Shown in pieces: positions 23,937 through 34,679 of a stretch of 56,956 nt of DNA. Location of the stretch: the NCBI GenBank assembly GCA_030770425.1, contig JASJFT010000263.1, forward strand, positions 1 through 56,956. Direction: 5' to 3'. The notes beneath the pieces are model-generated. The model saw only the letters and a list, made by a program, of their open reading frames with translations, did not search any database and was not told the DNA's origin. Source of the stretch: Darksidea phi. Its lineage: Eukaryota > Ascomycota > Dothideomycetes > Pleosporales > Lentitheciaceae. Within the stretch, counting starts at the first letter, position 1, and each line of letters starts with the position of its first letter. A program made the position numbers and the translations under genes.

Positions 23937-26905
23937 TTAAAATCCTCCATATCCTCCACCGCCAGAATCTCCCCCGCCAGAATCTCCCCCGCCAGAATCT
24001 CCCCCGCCCAAATCGCCCCCGAACGGCCATCCAAAGCTCCAATCCGAGCTGGGAGCATTAACGGTATGTGTAGTGGTGTCTCCACCACCCGCAAGCGATT
24101 GCTGGACCGAATCGGCCAAATCCGCAATAGCAAGCGGCAGCATCACCCCGAAAGACTCGGCCATGAGGGCCTCGCCAGTTCTGTCCAAGTACTCGGACAT
24201 AGCACGCATTTCAGGCAACGGGCCAGGCAGCTTCATGCGACCATCCCGCAGCTTCGCATACTCGGCAATCTGATCGCGGCGCGTAAGATGTGCCCACTCA
24301 GCTATAAAAAACAGGTGGTACGCCCCTTTTTCAAAGTGATGACTGAACGGCTGTGCGCGGTGAATACCTCCGAGCTTCATGCGATCGAGACGCGTGCTGT
24401 TCTGCTGGTGCAGCCAAGCCGTGCTATCCTGGAATTTGGGAGAGCGCGCCATCGCCTTTGCGACGGTGAGGAGGCTGCGCTGGCCGAGGAGGATGGTCAT
24501 GCGATTGCGAAACCAGGCTATGTCGCCCATGAGAGTGTTTTGGGCCGGCGTGGTGCTCCCATTGTCTAGGGGCGTTGATGGTGGATATAAATGCCGCCCT
24601 CGTAGCAAGTGTAGAGAGATGATCGACCATGAATCAAAGGGAAAGGCCCACAAGTGCTTGCTGATATTGCATTGGCCGCACCGGATGTGCCCTCGCCCAT
24701 ATGCCTCAGTACAGTCCCAGGGAAAGACATCTTGATATTTGTATATGGGGCCGCCAAATGCACCCCAGTCGTACCAGTATTCAGATAGTGTATCGATCAT
24801 ATCAGAGTCCTCCCGCCGGCCATAGTGGAACTTGAGGATATACTCTTCTGTGAGCCCGTTCGGAACACTTAATTTGGACACAGACCTCTCTGCTCTATAC
24901 GCACTTGGTCGGCAGACGAAGCTCATGAGATAGAGCGGTTCTAGATCCGTTGACCGCCGATTTTGGTCGCTGGCTGATTGTTGTGCAACTAGAGGTCCGA
25001 AAACGTTGTGGTCGAGAATAGAGTCGCAGAATGTCTGGCATGTGTTCTTGGACAAATTCCAGTGGATATCCACATCGTGACTGAGGAGACGAGAGCCGAT
25101 GGATGCGAAGATTGCTGTGATCCGGCTAGCGAGATAAGGCTTGATGAGATCCATCAATCGATCCAGGCTGTCATTGAAGAGAATGGACTGGTCTTCGAAA
25201 TCGAGACCCGGATCGATCTTGACTTTGCTCTCCCTAACTAATGCATCGGCAATCTTCCTCTCGAGATCATGTTCGAAAAAGCTGCAGAATGCGCCACCAA
25301 CCACCTGCTTCATCATGACTTTATAGCGCTTAGGGCCTCGAGGCCGGTTATCCTGGGCAAGAAGAAGTCGATTTGTCTTACGAGTGACCAGAAGGCTTCG
25401 GTTGACGGAGCTTTGTAGCTCTGAGTCCGAATCTTTAAACACCTGCAGATAATTGGTCTCTTTGCTTGAAATAAGGACTCCTCCGTGATCCCTGGGTAGC
25501 GTTAGTAAGAAGTCGCTCTGTGAACTCAAAAGCTCTCATGGCTTTGCACGTACTGGCCGGCACCAATTTCAATGACAATGGTCCCTACCCTCAGCGCCAT
25601 GTGCGTATTTCCATACGGAATGTTGTCAAGGAGATGCCTCATGTATATCGGTATCTTTTCGTATGCATCCGTTATCCAGTAACCCGCTCCAAACTCGGGA
25701 ATAGTTCTCTTCCCGTCCACAAGGCTGGATACGCTCTGTGGTTTCAGCCGAGCTGCGTTAAAGCCAGCCTTGATGCGGGATTCCTGGTTCTTCAAAGCCT
25801 CTGCCCTTTCATAATCCGCCAATGTGGGAGCCCCCTTAGTTCTTGAGAGAACCGTTGCATGTTTTTTCATATCCGCAATGGTTGGATGGCGACTCTTTTT
25901 GGTAGCAGTATGCTTGTACTTTGCCTCAGCTACTTCTCTTCCGATTCGAAAGAGTCCGCAGCTCAAGGATGAGAGACCAGGTAAATGAATGTGTTGATCG
26001 GACGCAGATACCGGAAACAGTGTTTTCAGCCGCCCATAGGAGTCAGCACGAGGTACCGAGCTGCAACCGCAGAGTCGTCGTGCAAGGGAGGGATCTATGG
26101 CATCGTGAAGGTTTGTGTGCTTGTAGGATTTCTTCAAGGCCGTTGTCCCCGGAGTACAAGTCTTGTAGTAGCAAGCGATGCAAAGAGCAATCGGAGCCTC
26201 TGCCACCCGGGCTTTAGTGAAATGGGATCCCTGGATAGGCTCACGGCACTCTGAGCAGTAATCAGGAACGAACTCTGGCAAGCCCGTCCGGCTGTTGGCG
26301 CCCTGGGCTTTGAGTTGAGGAACGGCTGGAGCATTGCCCACGGAAAATCGCGGGTCGTCATGTCTGTACTCGATGATCTTATCGATGTCGAGAAACTGCG
26401 CAGATTGAAGGAGCAACATGGCTCGAGCTAGCACTTTGTCGATGGAATTCCTGTCGTTGTTGTCAAGGTACGTCCTAATATCTTCGATTACTTCCTCGCT
26501 TTGCTTTCGTTCCCACATTTCCTTGGCGTGAGCGCTCTTTTCTTCGTCGGACCGTTGTTCCCTATCTCTGTCGTCCAGAGGCTCGCCTCTTTGTCTGAGA
26601 ATCTCACGGTCATATTCGCTTGCCAATTGACGAGATGACAAAACAACTTGGTTGACGAACGTATCGAACCCAGAGGCTGAACTAGTATTTTCTTCTTCAT
26701 CAAAAGAAACCTTTGCGAATGCTGGCTCTTCCCATTTGCTTAGGGTTTGGAGGATGTATCGGAGCTCTCTCCTGGCCCCTTCCCAGTAGAGAGCGAGAAG
26801 CTCGCTCTCGAGATGATCCTTGGCTGGCCCTATCAATCTTTCGCCGAAATCGGGTTTCTCTTCTTCCTTGCGGTTTTGCCGAGCCCGGAGAGTAAACTTG
26901 CCCAT
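23937..26905 (-). CDS. Conserved-looking fungal protein of unknown function, two exons
   Basis: The two long minus-strand frames are one gene: 26905-25554 spliced to 25491-23937, removing a 62 bp intron (GTACGT donor, ACTAAC branch, CCCAG acceptor; phase kept). The product is 968 residues. The start is ATG at 26,905; the frame stays open slightly upstream but without an earlier ATG. Residues about 20-190 are charged and probably helical. A CxxC pair (CSEC) followed by CIAC near residues 215-245 suggests a small zinc fold. The segment NTHMALRVGTIVIEIGAG...GGVLISS and, further on, YKYQDVFPWDCTEAYGRG plus CGQCNISKHLWAFPFDSW resemble a family of unannotated filamentous-fungal proteins as I remember it; no function is known to me. 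The C-terminus is a GGGDS-type repeat encoded by a 15 bp tandem repeat. It is convergent with the membrane-protein gene, 97 bp away. Confidence 0.75.
23963..24015 (-). repeat. 15 bp in-frame tandem repeat encoding Gly-Gly-Gly-Asp-Ser
   Basis: Three exact copies of a 15 bp unit (gccagaatctccccc on the plus strand) and a diverged fourth encode the GGGDS repeats near the C-terminus of the 968-residue protein. The unit is a whole number of codons, so changes in copy number would keep the frame. Confidence 0.85.
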
Positions 26906-27570
26906 TTTCGTAGTCTTGCTCACCAAGAAGGTTCGGATGCGTGGCGCGGAAGCATCGTGGGAACGACATCTGGATGTGCTTGACCAGATTTTCAGCTGCT
27001 GTCACGTGACCCTGCCACATTTCCAGCTCGCTTTATTATAAAACCTATTTTTAAGCTTTATTATAACTAATTTTAGAAAGTTATTAGAGTCAAAAAGTTT
27101 TCAGTAAAATGTTACTGACGGGGATAGCGTCTCATATCCAACAACGATTATGTAATGAACATGGACTAGCCGCGGACCTAAGAATCTCCGGTGCCAAGAT
27201 TTACTGGCTTGCAGGCGCCCATTTTCGGATGCAAACCCTCCAGATATGGAGGCATCTAACCCGGCCCAGCATCGTTTCTGAGGAAACGGTGGTTGCTGTT
27301 GAACGGATTTTGATGAGCGCGCTTTCATCGCGGACTATATACGTATCTCCCTCATCTACCTGCCATGCCTTTCCGCTCCTTCAATCTGCGTTCCCTGGTG
27401 AACTGTCGAGCACGGCTGCAGAAGCAACGCCTGCGGGCGTGAACAGGCAGGCTTGCATACAGAATTTCCGCACGGATTGGAGCATTGCGAACTGCATAGG
27501 ATTCTTGCACTATTCCGATCTTAAGAGCGCCAATTTCTCACAGCAAGCCACATATTATTCACATTCTTCT
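26906..27570. other. Upstream region of the 968-residue gene; no convincing gene
   Basis: The first part is presumably the promoter of the minus-strand gene. A short AT-rich patch at about 27,032-27,092 looks like a small RIP-touched transposon fragment. The 171-codon plus-strand frame at 27,109-27,624 has no recognisable family, signal or repeat and is rated as a chance frame. A small palindrome ccctccagatatggagg lies at about 27,235-27,253. Confidence 0.4.
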
Positions 27571-27790
27571 TTAGTAGGTAGTTCTAGTAGCTCGATAGAG
27601 TTAGTTCGCGAATTTAGCAAGTAAGCAGCGGTCTTAGTCACATGACTATATAGTCATATGACTTAGCCTAATCAACTCTATATAAGCCCCTGATTAGTAC
27701 TACACATACAAGACACAACACACATAATATACACGGAGAGCTCTACTTTTCACCCATTTCTTTGCTCTACTATCTCTCGTGAAGCCAAGT
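27571..27790. repeat. LTR-like promoter sequence, not RIP-mutated
   Basis: This stretch has the layout of a retrotransposon LTR. A near-perfect palindrome at 27,638-27,663 (gtcacatgac / gtcatatgac around tatata) is followed by a ctatataag TATA box near 27,681. Then comes a CA-rich stretch (acacatacaagacacaacac) and pyrimidine-rich sequence. No partner LTR or TSD was found, so it would be a solo or partial LTR. It is rich in CA and TG, so it escaped RIP. A host promoter is an alternative. Confidence 0.35.
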
Positions 27791-29744
27791 CCCCCCAAGC
27801 TTACATAAGCTTTTCGCCTTTAACGTAGGTTCACATTTATTTCGGGACATGCGCGGGTTAGAACCATGTTAGAACATTGTTAGAGGAAGCACGCCCCTAA
27901 ATGGGGGGCGCATCCCGTCATGACTAAAAGCCGTGTGTCGGTCAGCTCGGGTGAGATGACAGCCGTTTCCGGTGTGAAGTCTACGATGCATGACAGCCCA
28001 CCTAATGGCTTTGTCTCGTGTCTCAGATAGAACATTAAAGTTATCTTCACGTGTCAATGGAAGGCATTGGCGAGACCTGACTGGAGCAAAATGAGGCTAA
28101 GGGGGCGTTGTGAATGGTCCTCCAATAAGCAAGCTGTCTAACCGCGTCTGCATAGCCGGCGCGGCAGTGCAGAATTCAGACAGCTTCAAAAACATATAAG
28201 ACAACAATTCCCGCTCAAACTCACTTTCAATTTCTAACTCCTTTTTGTTCCATGTGAAGTCTTTGCTTCTTGAGCTCGATATTCACATCATGTTAACGCG
28301 ATCCCGTTTCAAATCCGCTCAGCGACGACTCGATCGTACGAGTTCTCCCACCAGAAGAAAAGCCGCTGTGACAAGAAAAAGGCCTGTACGCATATCCAGG
28401 GCATGCCTCAGGATTCGAGATTGCTACTACCCCATATCTACGTTTTCGGGAGGCTTCATTCACGCACTAGGAAAGCTTAGACCCTGTCGACATTGCTCTG
28501 CAGACTAAAATGCTTAACAAGGCAAGTCAAGCTTTATCGCGCGACAGGAAACTAACTCGTGATATAGGATTTTAAAACGCTTCCAGAAGGCATGACTCAC
28601 ACCATCAACACTTTGTAAGGAAGGGAAGGACCAACGAGATCTCTATCCAGCTATCACGGCCAGTCTTCCCCAGGAAGAGCATGCAGCCCACCGCTTATGG
28701 CGGCCCTAATTAAAAGATACCATACATGAAGTACAATTATTGGACCCAATCGGCCTTAGAAAAGTGATCAAGCCACCTACTCAGCCATCCTCTAAGCCTC
28801 TGGCACATAATGATTCGAGCATGGAGAATGAATCAGTCATAATTAGGATGTCTCGCCACCAGTTAGTTACAATCCGAGATCGTAAGCAGCCCGATCAGCA
28901 ATACCCTTAAGTAAAACAATAACGATGACGTATCATATCTGTAAACTGCGCACCCCACAAAAACACACGAACCTTTTTGACGGAATTCTTCTATTTCCAT
29001 GACGGCAGTTGTGGTGAGGGTTGAGCACTCACTATGTTCCAACAATGTTACCAAAAAACAAAGAGAAGAAGTGAGTGTTGCAGGGTCGTTGCACAATCTT
29101 GGGGTCGTGCCGACATCTGTGTGACTGTACCTTTGAACATCGGTTGATGGCCTGATCCCAGCGTTAGCCCTGACATTCAATGTACTTTTTATCCTTCTGA
29201 CGCAGTAGGCACTCGTTGCACAACGCAGCATATAGATCTGTAATTTCTGTAAGCAGACAATACCGTCACACAATCATACATTATGACTAAACTCGATACA
29301 TGTATGTAATATCCACTGATCGATAATTACTACACACGAACCTACATCAATCCATATCATTACTGTAAGCAGGATAGAGCTATCACATGATCAATACTCA
29401 TGACTAAGCTCATAACATGTATATAATACCCTCTGATCGATAGTTGCCACACACTCTACAATCAATCATCCTCTTCTACCTTGACCACTGCTTACAATTA
29501 CATTGCCTTGATAACCACATGACCGCTCCTGCTTACAATCCCACTTTCTCTTTCCGACAGTAAGACATCTAAAACAAAGATAGTGCTCAACTTAAGGTTT
29601 ATGCACTTAATTTCCCATTGAGGTATGCCGATTTAGCCACTTGTCCATGTTACTATTAGTCCAAGGGGTACATGCTCCCCACTTGTCGCACAAACTGGGG
29701 AGCTTCAATTCAGCATCACTTTGCAATATTTAAATCTTGTACTC
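27791..29744. other. Gene-poor stretch with a possible small ORF and a diverged duplication
   Basis: A TATA-like box (catataag, about 28,193) and pyrimidine-rich leader precede a 72-codon frame from ATG 28,290 to 28,508. It is basic at its N-terminus and has no recognisable family, so I do not call it a gene. At about 29,248-29,480 a segment of roughly 118 bp beginning ctgtaagcag is repeated in tandem with many differences. The motif gtaagcag recurs inverted (ctgcttacaa) near 29,490 and 29,530, as in a decayed hAT-like or other DNA transposon. The opposite-strand frame at 28,863-29,273 has no supporting features. Confidence 0.4.
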
Positions 29745-30138
29745 ATGCATTTTATTTTTTCTGCGGTGACTTTCAGCAGCATTGTTCCTCTCTGGAGCAG
29801 CGCTTGCACTTCCAGGACGGCTTCTACACAGAAGGAAGCAGTCTCCACACTAGGTGCCCGTCAGGCCAATCCTTCCCTGATGTAAGGCTTCCGTCTCATC
29901 CGTCTATGATATTTTCGTTAACGCTTTTCATGCTGCAATATAAATATACTACAGATACACAACTATGCTTCTGCAGAGTAAACGGCATAGATATTTCTTA
30001 CCCATGCGGACAAAACCGCGTACGTCAGAAGCTCAAACCTTACTTCAAAGCAAAGCCTCCAACTTCCAGTGCACCGGAAATAACATTCCAGGATCGTACA
30101 ACTATGTGCTTGAGCTCGTATACGCCGACTGCAGATAA
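29745..30138 (+). CDS. Candidate small secreted cysteine-containing protein
   Basis: A probable secreted protein of 82 residues with a preferred model 29745-29881, 29977-30019, 30070-30138. Introns are 95 bp (GTAAGG...CTGCAG) and 50 bp (GTACGT...TTCCAG). An alternative skips the second intron and uses the acceptor at 29,954, giving 106 residues with the same last 22 residues and stop. The N-terminus is hydrophobic (MHFIFSAVTFSSIVPLW) and ends in SSA before Cys21, like a signal peptide. The preferred model gives four Cys, an even number suited to two disulfides. A tatttaaat TATA-like box lies at about 29,728. It sits alone in a 2 kb gene-poor stretch, under 1 kb from a RIP-affected border, the typical setting of effector candidates in plant-associated Dothideomycetes. 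No family is recognised and no activity is claimed. It could also be a chance frame. Confidence 0.4.
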
Positions 30139-30960
30139 GGTTTCCTGCTAGGATCGTATGGGGGCTAGGAGCGAACCTGAAGAATACCGAGTGGCTTTCG
30201 TGCATCTGTCTCTTTGACGCTGAACTCGATTACGTATTTTTAAGTTTCCTTTTCAGCGCATCTGATTAGTGTACTACGGACTTACTAACCGTTCACATTA
30301 ACGAGATTCTACAGAAATTAAGCTGCTGTCTCTGCCTTCCAGCAATGACAACGCATCTTCGAAATGAACGCTATACAAGGGCTGAACTATACCCGAAGAG
30401 CAGCCATAAGCTGGTCGAATTCAAATCAGCGCAGAGACACAATTGCCACTCGAATGCTATCGCCAGGCTCGGGATTAGGTCATTATGGTATGGGCTTCGA
30501 CTGTATAGGTTATTAGCAGGATGCATACAGTTTTGACGCATCTATGGTGGTTAAAGGTGAAGTAGTTAGGCGACGTTTAAAGTAAATCATGGTACTGCAC
30601 GGTAAGCAGTGGCTATTTTGGAGACATTTACTAAAATATTGCATTGTAGTAGCTAAAGTTGCTGTTCTGGGAATATCTGTCTCCCTAATCTGTTGTCGAG
30701 ATTGTTGTGTTGAGAGGAAAATATGGCGTCCCGTCATGGCGTGCGTCCCGCCACGCAGGGATGCACCTTACATGGCCTGAGGATCGTGCGTTGAATCATA
30801 AACCTGGATCATTATAGGACATTATCTGTATCCGCTATGCTTTTGCCTAGCGTAATCTGCCATACCACGAATCCCTTTGCTGTGAGAAACGGTGTTCCCT
30901 CCAATCCTGATCGCCTCAACAGTTCAAGTCTTCGTGTAACAGCACCGTAGAAGTAGTATT
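30139..30960. other. Intergenic, no recognisable gene
   Basis: GC-balanced sequence with only short frames on both strands. Nothing I can assign. Confidence 0.4.
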
Positions 30961-31685
30961 ATCTAAGCTTAGTTTATGTATCGTCGTTAAATTTGTATCC
31001 GATATTAATTATTCGATAAGGCGAATATTAGGCTCATATAGCCTAATTCGGGCTTTTTCGTTTACCGTACTATATCTATATAACTTTGGTTCGTTCGGTT
31101 AATTTATAAAGGCCGTCTAATCTACTTATACTCTATTAAAACTATACTTTAGCTCTATCCTCTTAACTTATAGAGGGTTAGCTCCGTCTAATTATACCTA
31201 GTTATCCTCTATTTAGTATAAATCTAACAGCGTTACCGTATCTAAATAATATCGTTATTAAGTAATCTAGTCTAGTACCGTAACTCTATCCGGTACACTT
31301 ATATAAAGTTACTCTCCTTAATTAACTACTAGAGAGTAAAGCTATCTAATCCTATTATTATATTTGTCGTCGATACTATAACCGCTATCGCTAAGCTATA
31401 TTTGTATAAATTCTACGCCGCTCTACTAGCCCGGTAAGGCTAGTACTCCCTTACTATAACTTAGCTCTACCCTTTTGTAAAAGGCCGACGCCTTAATTAT
31501 AACCGTTATTTTCTACTTAGAATAGGTCCCGTACGCTAATTACTTAGCCTAGAGGAGTGCCACCGTTATATCTAAACCTATAGCTATCCGTCGATTACGT
31601 CTGTATAAATTTACTATACTTAATTAGCTTCTATATACTAGATATGTTTAACCCTGCCCTAATATATACTATCCAGGTAAGTTCC
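30961..31685. repeat. Partly RIP-mutated segment between islands
   Basis: AT-rich and strongly depleted in CA and TG, but it keeps more CpG and a scatter of TG (mostly in tttgt or ttgg) than the deep RIP blocks. No ORF and no terminal repeats were found. It could be a single-copy stretch hit by RIP leaking from the neighbouring block, or a low-copy transposon with fewer rounds of RIP. Confidence 0.6.
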
Positions 31686-32228
31686 ACATAAAGTGGCTCT
31701 AGGTCGGTCATGCTAGCGCAAGGACATCCTTGAGTTATCCTTACCTAGAGCCCAACTCCGCTCTATGCCATCCTGCTGGCCTGCCGAGGCTGGTAGTGTC
31801 TCGCTCTACATGATATGGATCGTTCACTACTCGCTCAGCCCAAAAAAAACCCTGGTTCGCTAACGCGCCGCTGAGGCTGTCGCTCAGTTGTTCTGGCAGA
31901 TAGGCCAATGGCAGTCTTCTGTCAAGGGCGCGCCCTTGAGTCACTCGTGGGGACCGAGGATTCAATTCTTGGCCAACTGTATTATTGGATTCACTTTGGC
32001 GTTAAGAAGCCTTCTGCTTCGCGGTTACGCCGGGCGCGAGAGAGCGTAGGAAACGATCTGTGTTGAACTATCCAGTCGTTAGCAGGAGGAATACTAAATA
32101 CCAACGTTAAAAGTAAATGTAGTATAGTGGTCGTATGGTTTCGCTCTATAGTTTCCAGAATACCATCCATACGGATGAGAAGTTGAGTGTTTACAAAGGA
32201 TAGAGGCAATTTCTAGGAACTTTTCGTA

Positions 32229-32327
32229 AGGTATGGTCCATTTTAGTCACCCCTACTTAAAGGATTCGCGATTAGGCAAGAACAGCCGGCTTTAAGTAGT
32301 CCAAAATAGCCCCCTATCCATACTAGA
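32229..32327. repeat. Imperfect foldback with gtatgg ends
   Basis: The left arm begins gtatgg and includes cctacttaaag. The right arm ends ctttaagtag...ccatac, giving pairing at the tip and base but poor pairing between. It may be a decayed miniature inverted-repeat element or a composite of two transposon ends. Confidence 0.4.
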
Positions 32328-32345
32328 CAAGGGTTGCTTATGCTA

Positions 32346-32419
32346 CGCAGCCTCCGCTTAGTCCGTTAAGCCTTAGCTTAGGATTCGCTTACGCTCGACT
32401 TAGGTTAAAGCGACGGCTG
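32346..32419. repeat. Stem-loop with 13 bp arms
   Basis: Arms gcagcctccgctt and aagcgacggctgc pair with two mismatches around a loop of about 48 bases that itself contains repeated taagccttagcttagg-type sequence. It lies directly at the border of the large RIP block. Confidence 0.45.
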
Positions 32420-32660
32420 CTTAGGTTGGTAGCTATAATCGGAACTAGTTATATAAGAGACGTTTACCTATCTCTATAGGTAATTAACTTAAGAATATTT
32501 AAATTTAGATATAATATAAATATATTTTATAGAATATAAAGATAGTAATATACTTTACTTCTATATTAGCTACTCTTCTAAAGACTTTTAGTTCTTATTT
32601 AACTATAACTAAAAAGTATACTATATCTTTAGTAATTTTAAGTAATTCTAGCTAGAAGAA

Positions 32661-32842
32661 TATAATAGACTAGGTCTAGGATAAAACTTCTTATTATAAA
32701 GACCTCGAATCTTTTCTTTAAAGTAGTTTATTATAAAGTAAACTCTTTCTTATATAAAATTCTTATCTAGAGCTCTTAATAGCTTCTTATTAATTTATCT
32801 ATATTCTATCTAGTATATATTCTTAAGATTCTACCTTTTATA
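32661..32842 (+). repeat. 5' LTR of gypsy D
   Basis: 182 bp, beginning tataatagac and ending ccttttata. It pairs with 50,521-50,702. Confidence 0.85.
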
Positions 32843-33508
32843 TTAAATTAATTAACCTTTTTATTAACTTTATTAGATTACGAGACCTATAGACTCTAAA
32901 TAAAAATAATATTCTATTTATATAATTTATACGATACTATAATAAATAACTATAAGTATATCTTTATACTATAACTAAGTAATATAATAAATATAGAATC
33001 TTCTATAATAATAGACTAGAATAGTATTCTAGTATTAGAATTTATTAATATAATCTAGGCTTAGTAAAATAAAGAATATAATAATATTTAAATTAAATAA
33101 ACTCTAATAGAATATCTATAAGAAAGATACTTTATAAAGAAGAAAGTTTAAGTTAAAATATATCTAATAAAAGTTATAATAAAAAGTAAATAAGTAAACT
33201 AGTTTAGTATAAAGTAATTTTTTAATACTACTATTTAAAAGATTCTTATAGTAATAGAAGATATAAATAAGTATATAAATATCTTTAAAGTAACTTATAC
33301 TTCTATCTTTATTATATCTTTTAGTACTACTACTATTAAACCTATATACCCTTCTTTATTAAGACTATTCTTTTCTTTCTTCCTAATAACTTCTACTATA
33401 CTACTCTAGATAGTTATATAGATAAGGTAAAGAATTAAAATCTTAGATCCTAATTACTTTAAAGAAATCTAATAGGATTAGTAGTAGTTTAAAATATAAA
33501 TAAACTAT

Positions 33509-34679
33509 TCTCTCCCCTAGAAGCTTAGGCTACTACTTAATATAACGTTATATTAGCTTCTAAACTAGCTATATTTTTTATAATTCTAATTACCTTATTA
33601 TATTTTAATATTTTAATATCTTATATAATAGTATAGATAGTAACTATATAATAATAATAGCTTCTAATTTACTAATAATATATATAGATAGTTAAATATA
33701 CTAATAATATATATAGATAGTTAAATATACTAATAATATATATAGATAGTTAAATATACTAATAATACTAAATCTCTACTAATAATAATAGTAAGGTAAT
33801 CTACGCTAGGTTACTTCTTAGTTCTCTACTTATTAGTAACCTCTTTAGCTAGATATTCTTATTATTCTTTATCTTTATACTATCGTTTATATTATATCTA
33901 CTCTAGATACTAGCTCTATCTTCTATATTAGATATTTACTCCCTTTATAATATATTAAGAAGATTAATTTCTTCTTTTATAACGATCCTTCTTATATAAG
34001 CTTTTCCTCTAGTCTATGTAGATAGTATAGCTACCTTTAGATAAAATACTTATTCTTATTATATAGAATCTTAGATAGGAATATAATATAGATAACTACT
34101 AATAGCTATATAAGAATTCTATTACTACTTATTCTCTTAAATATATCTAATATATAGTTAGTTTTATACTAATAGTTATTATAATTAAGAAGCCCTATTA
34201 ATAGTACCTTCCTTCTATAGTACTAGGGATACTCTACTATAATATTTAAAACGTTTAAAGTGTTATACTTAAATAGACTATTATACTCTAATATCTTCTA
34301 TTAAAGAACTAGGTAAATAATCGTTAATAAAGATATCTAGTTACTAGGTATTAATATAAGAAAGCTAGCTAAGAATAAGAGATAGATATAAGAAGGATAT
34401 TAGTATTATTATAAGTAATTTTTATACTATAGATAATATTAGTATATTAACTTCTTACTACTACTATTAGTCTTTTAATACTATAATTTAGTATTATATA
34501 TTATTTCTTACCTAGTATCTTAATATTTAAAATATTATCTTATTAGTATTATTATATATAACTCTATAGCTCTATTATTATATATAAGATATAGGTATAA
34601 TATCTTTATTATATATAAACTTCTACTATATTTTATATAAACCTTTTAAAGAGACTTCTACTATATAAATCTAAATTAA
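33509..34679 (+). mobile_element. Family-B repeat copy B4
   Basis: 1,171 bp, beginning tctcccctagaagcttagg and ending ctaaattaa, flanked by its own direct repeat ataaataaactat (33,496-33,508 and 34,680-34,692). It lies inside gypsy D between the 5' LTR and gag. It shares a complete layout with B5, including a single 32 bp unit near 34,358, but has an extra 29 bp tandem array. Confidence 0.85.
33671..33768 (+). repeat. 29 bp tandem repeat inside B4
   Basis: Three full units of actaataatatatatagata-gttaaatat and a partial fourth. B5 and the other copies have one unit at the same place, so the array expanded in this copy only. Confidence 0.85.

Larger units (their letters stand above)
31686..32445. 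other. Small GC-balanced island without a clear gene
   Basis: The short minus-strand frames at 31,741-31,965 (74 codons) and 31,991-32,209 (72 codons) have no recognised family; the first could be a fragment of a transposon or other repeat. Two imperfect foldback structures occur at 32,229-32,327 and 32,346-32,419. There is no tRNA, although gattcaattc at 31,957 superficially resembles a B box. Confidence 0.4.

Noticed and set aside
27109..27624. 171-codon plus-strand ORF as a gene
   Set aside because: No motif, signal peptide, membrane segment or intron signal, low-complexity serine end, and a competing opposite-strand frame. It also runs into the LTR-like sequence.
28245..28508. 87-codon ORF as a gene
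   Set aside because: It has a plausible TATA and leader, but the first ATG in the leader (28,251) is followed directly by TGA and the in-frame ATG at 28,290 gives only 72 codons without a known feature. Kept as a remark only.
28863..29273. 136-codon minus-strand ORF as a gene
   Set aside because: No recognisable family and overlaps the diverged duplication; probably a chance frame.
29672..30151. 159-codon unspliced frame
   Set aside because: It has no secretion signal or family, whereas a spliced model in another frame from 29,745 has a signal-like N-terminus and consistent intron sites.
31950..31970. tRNA B box at gattcaattc
   Set aside because: No A box or cloverleaf can be drawn upstream.
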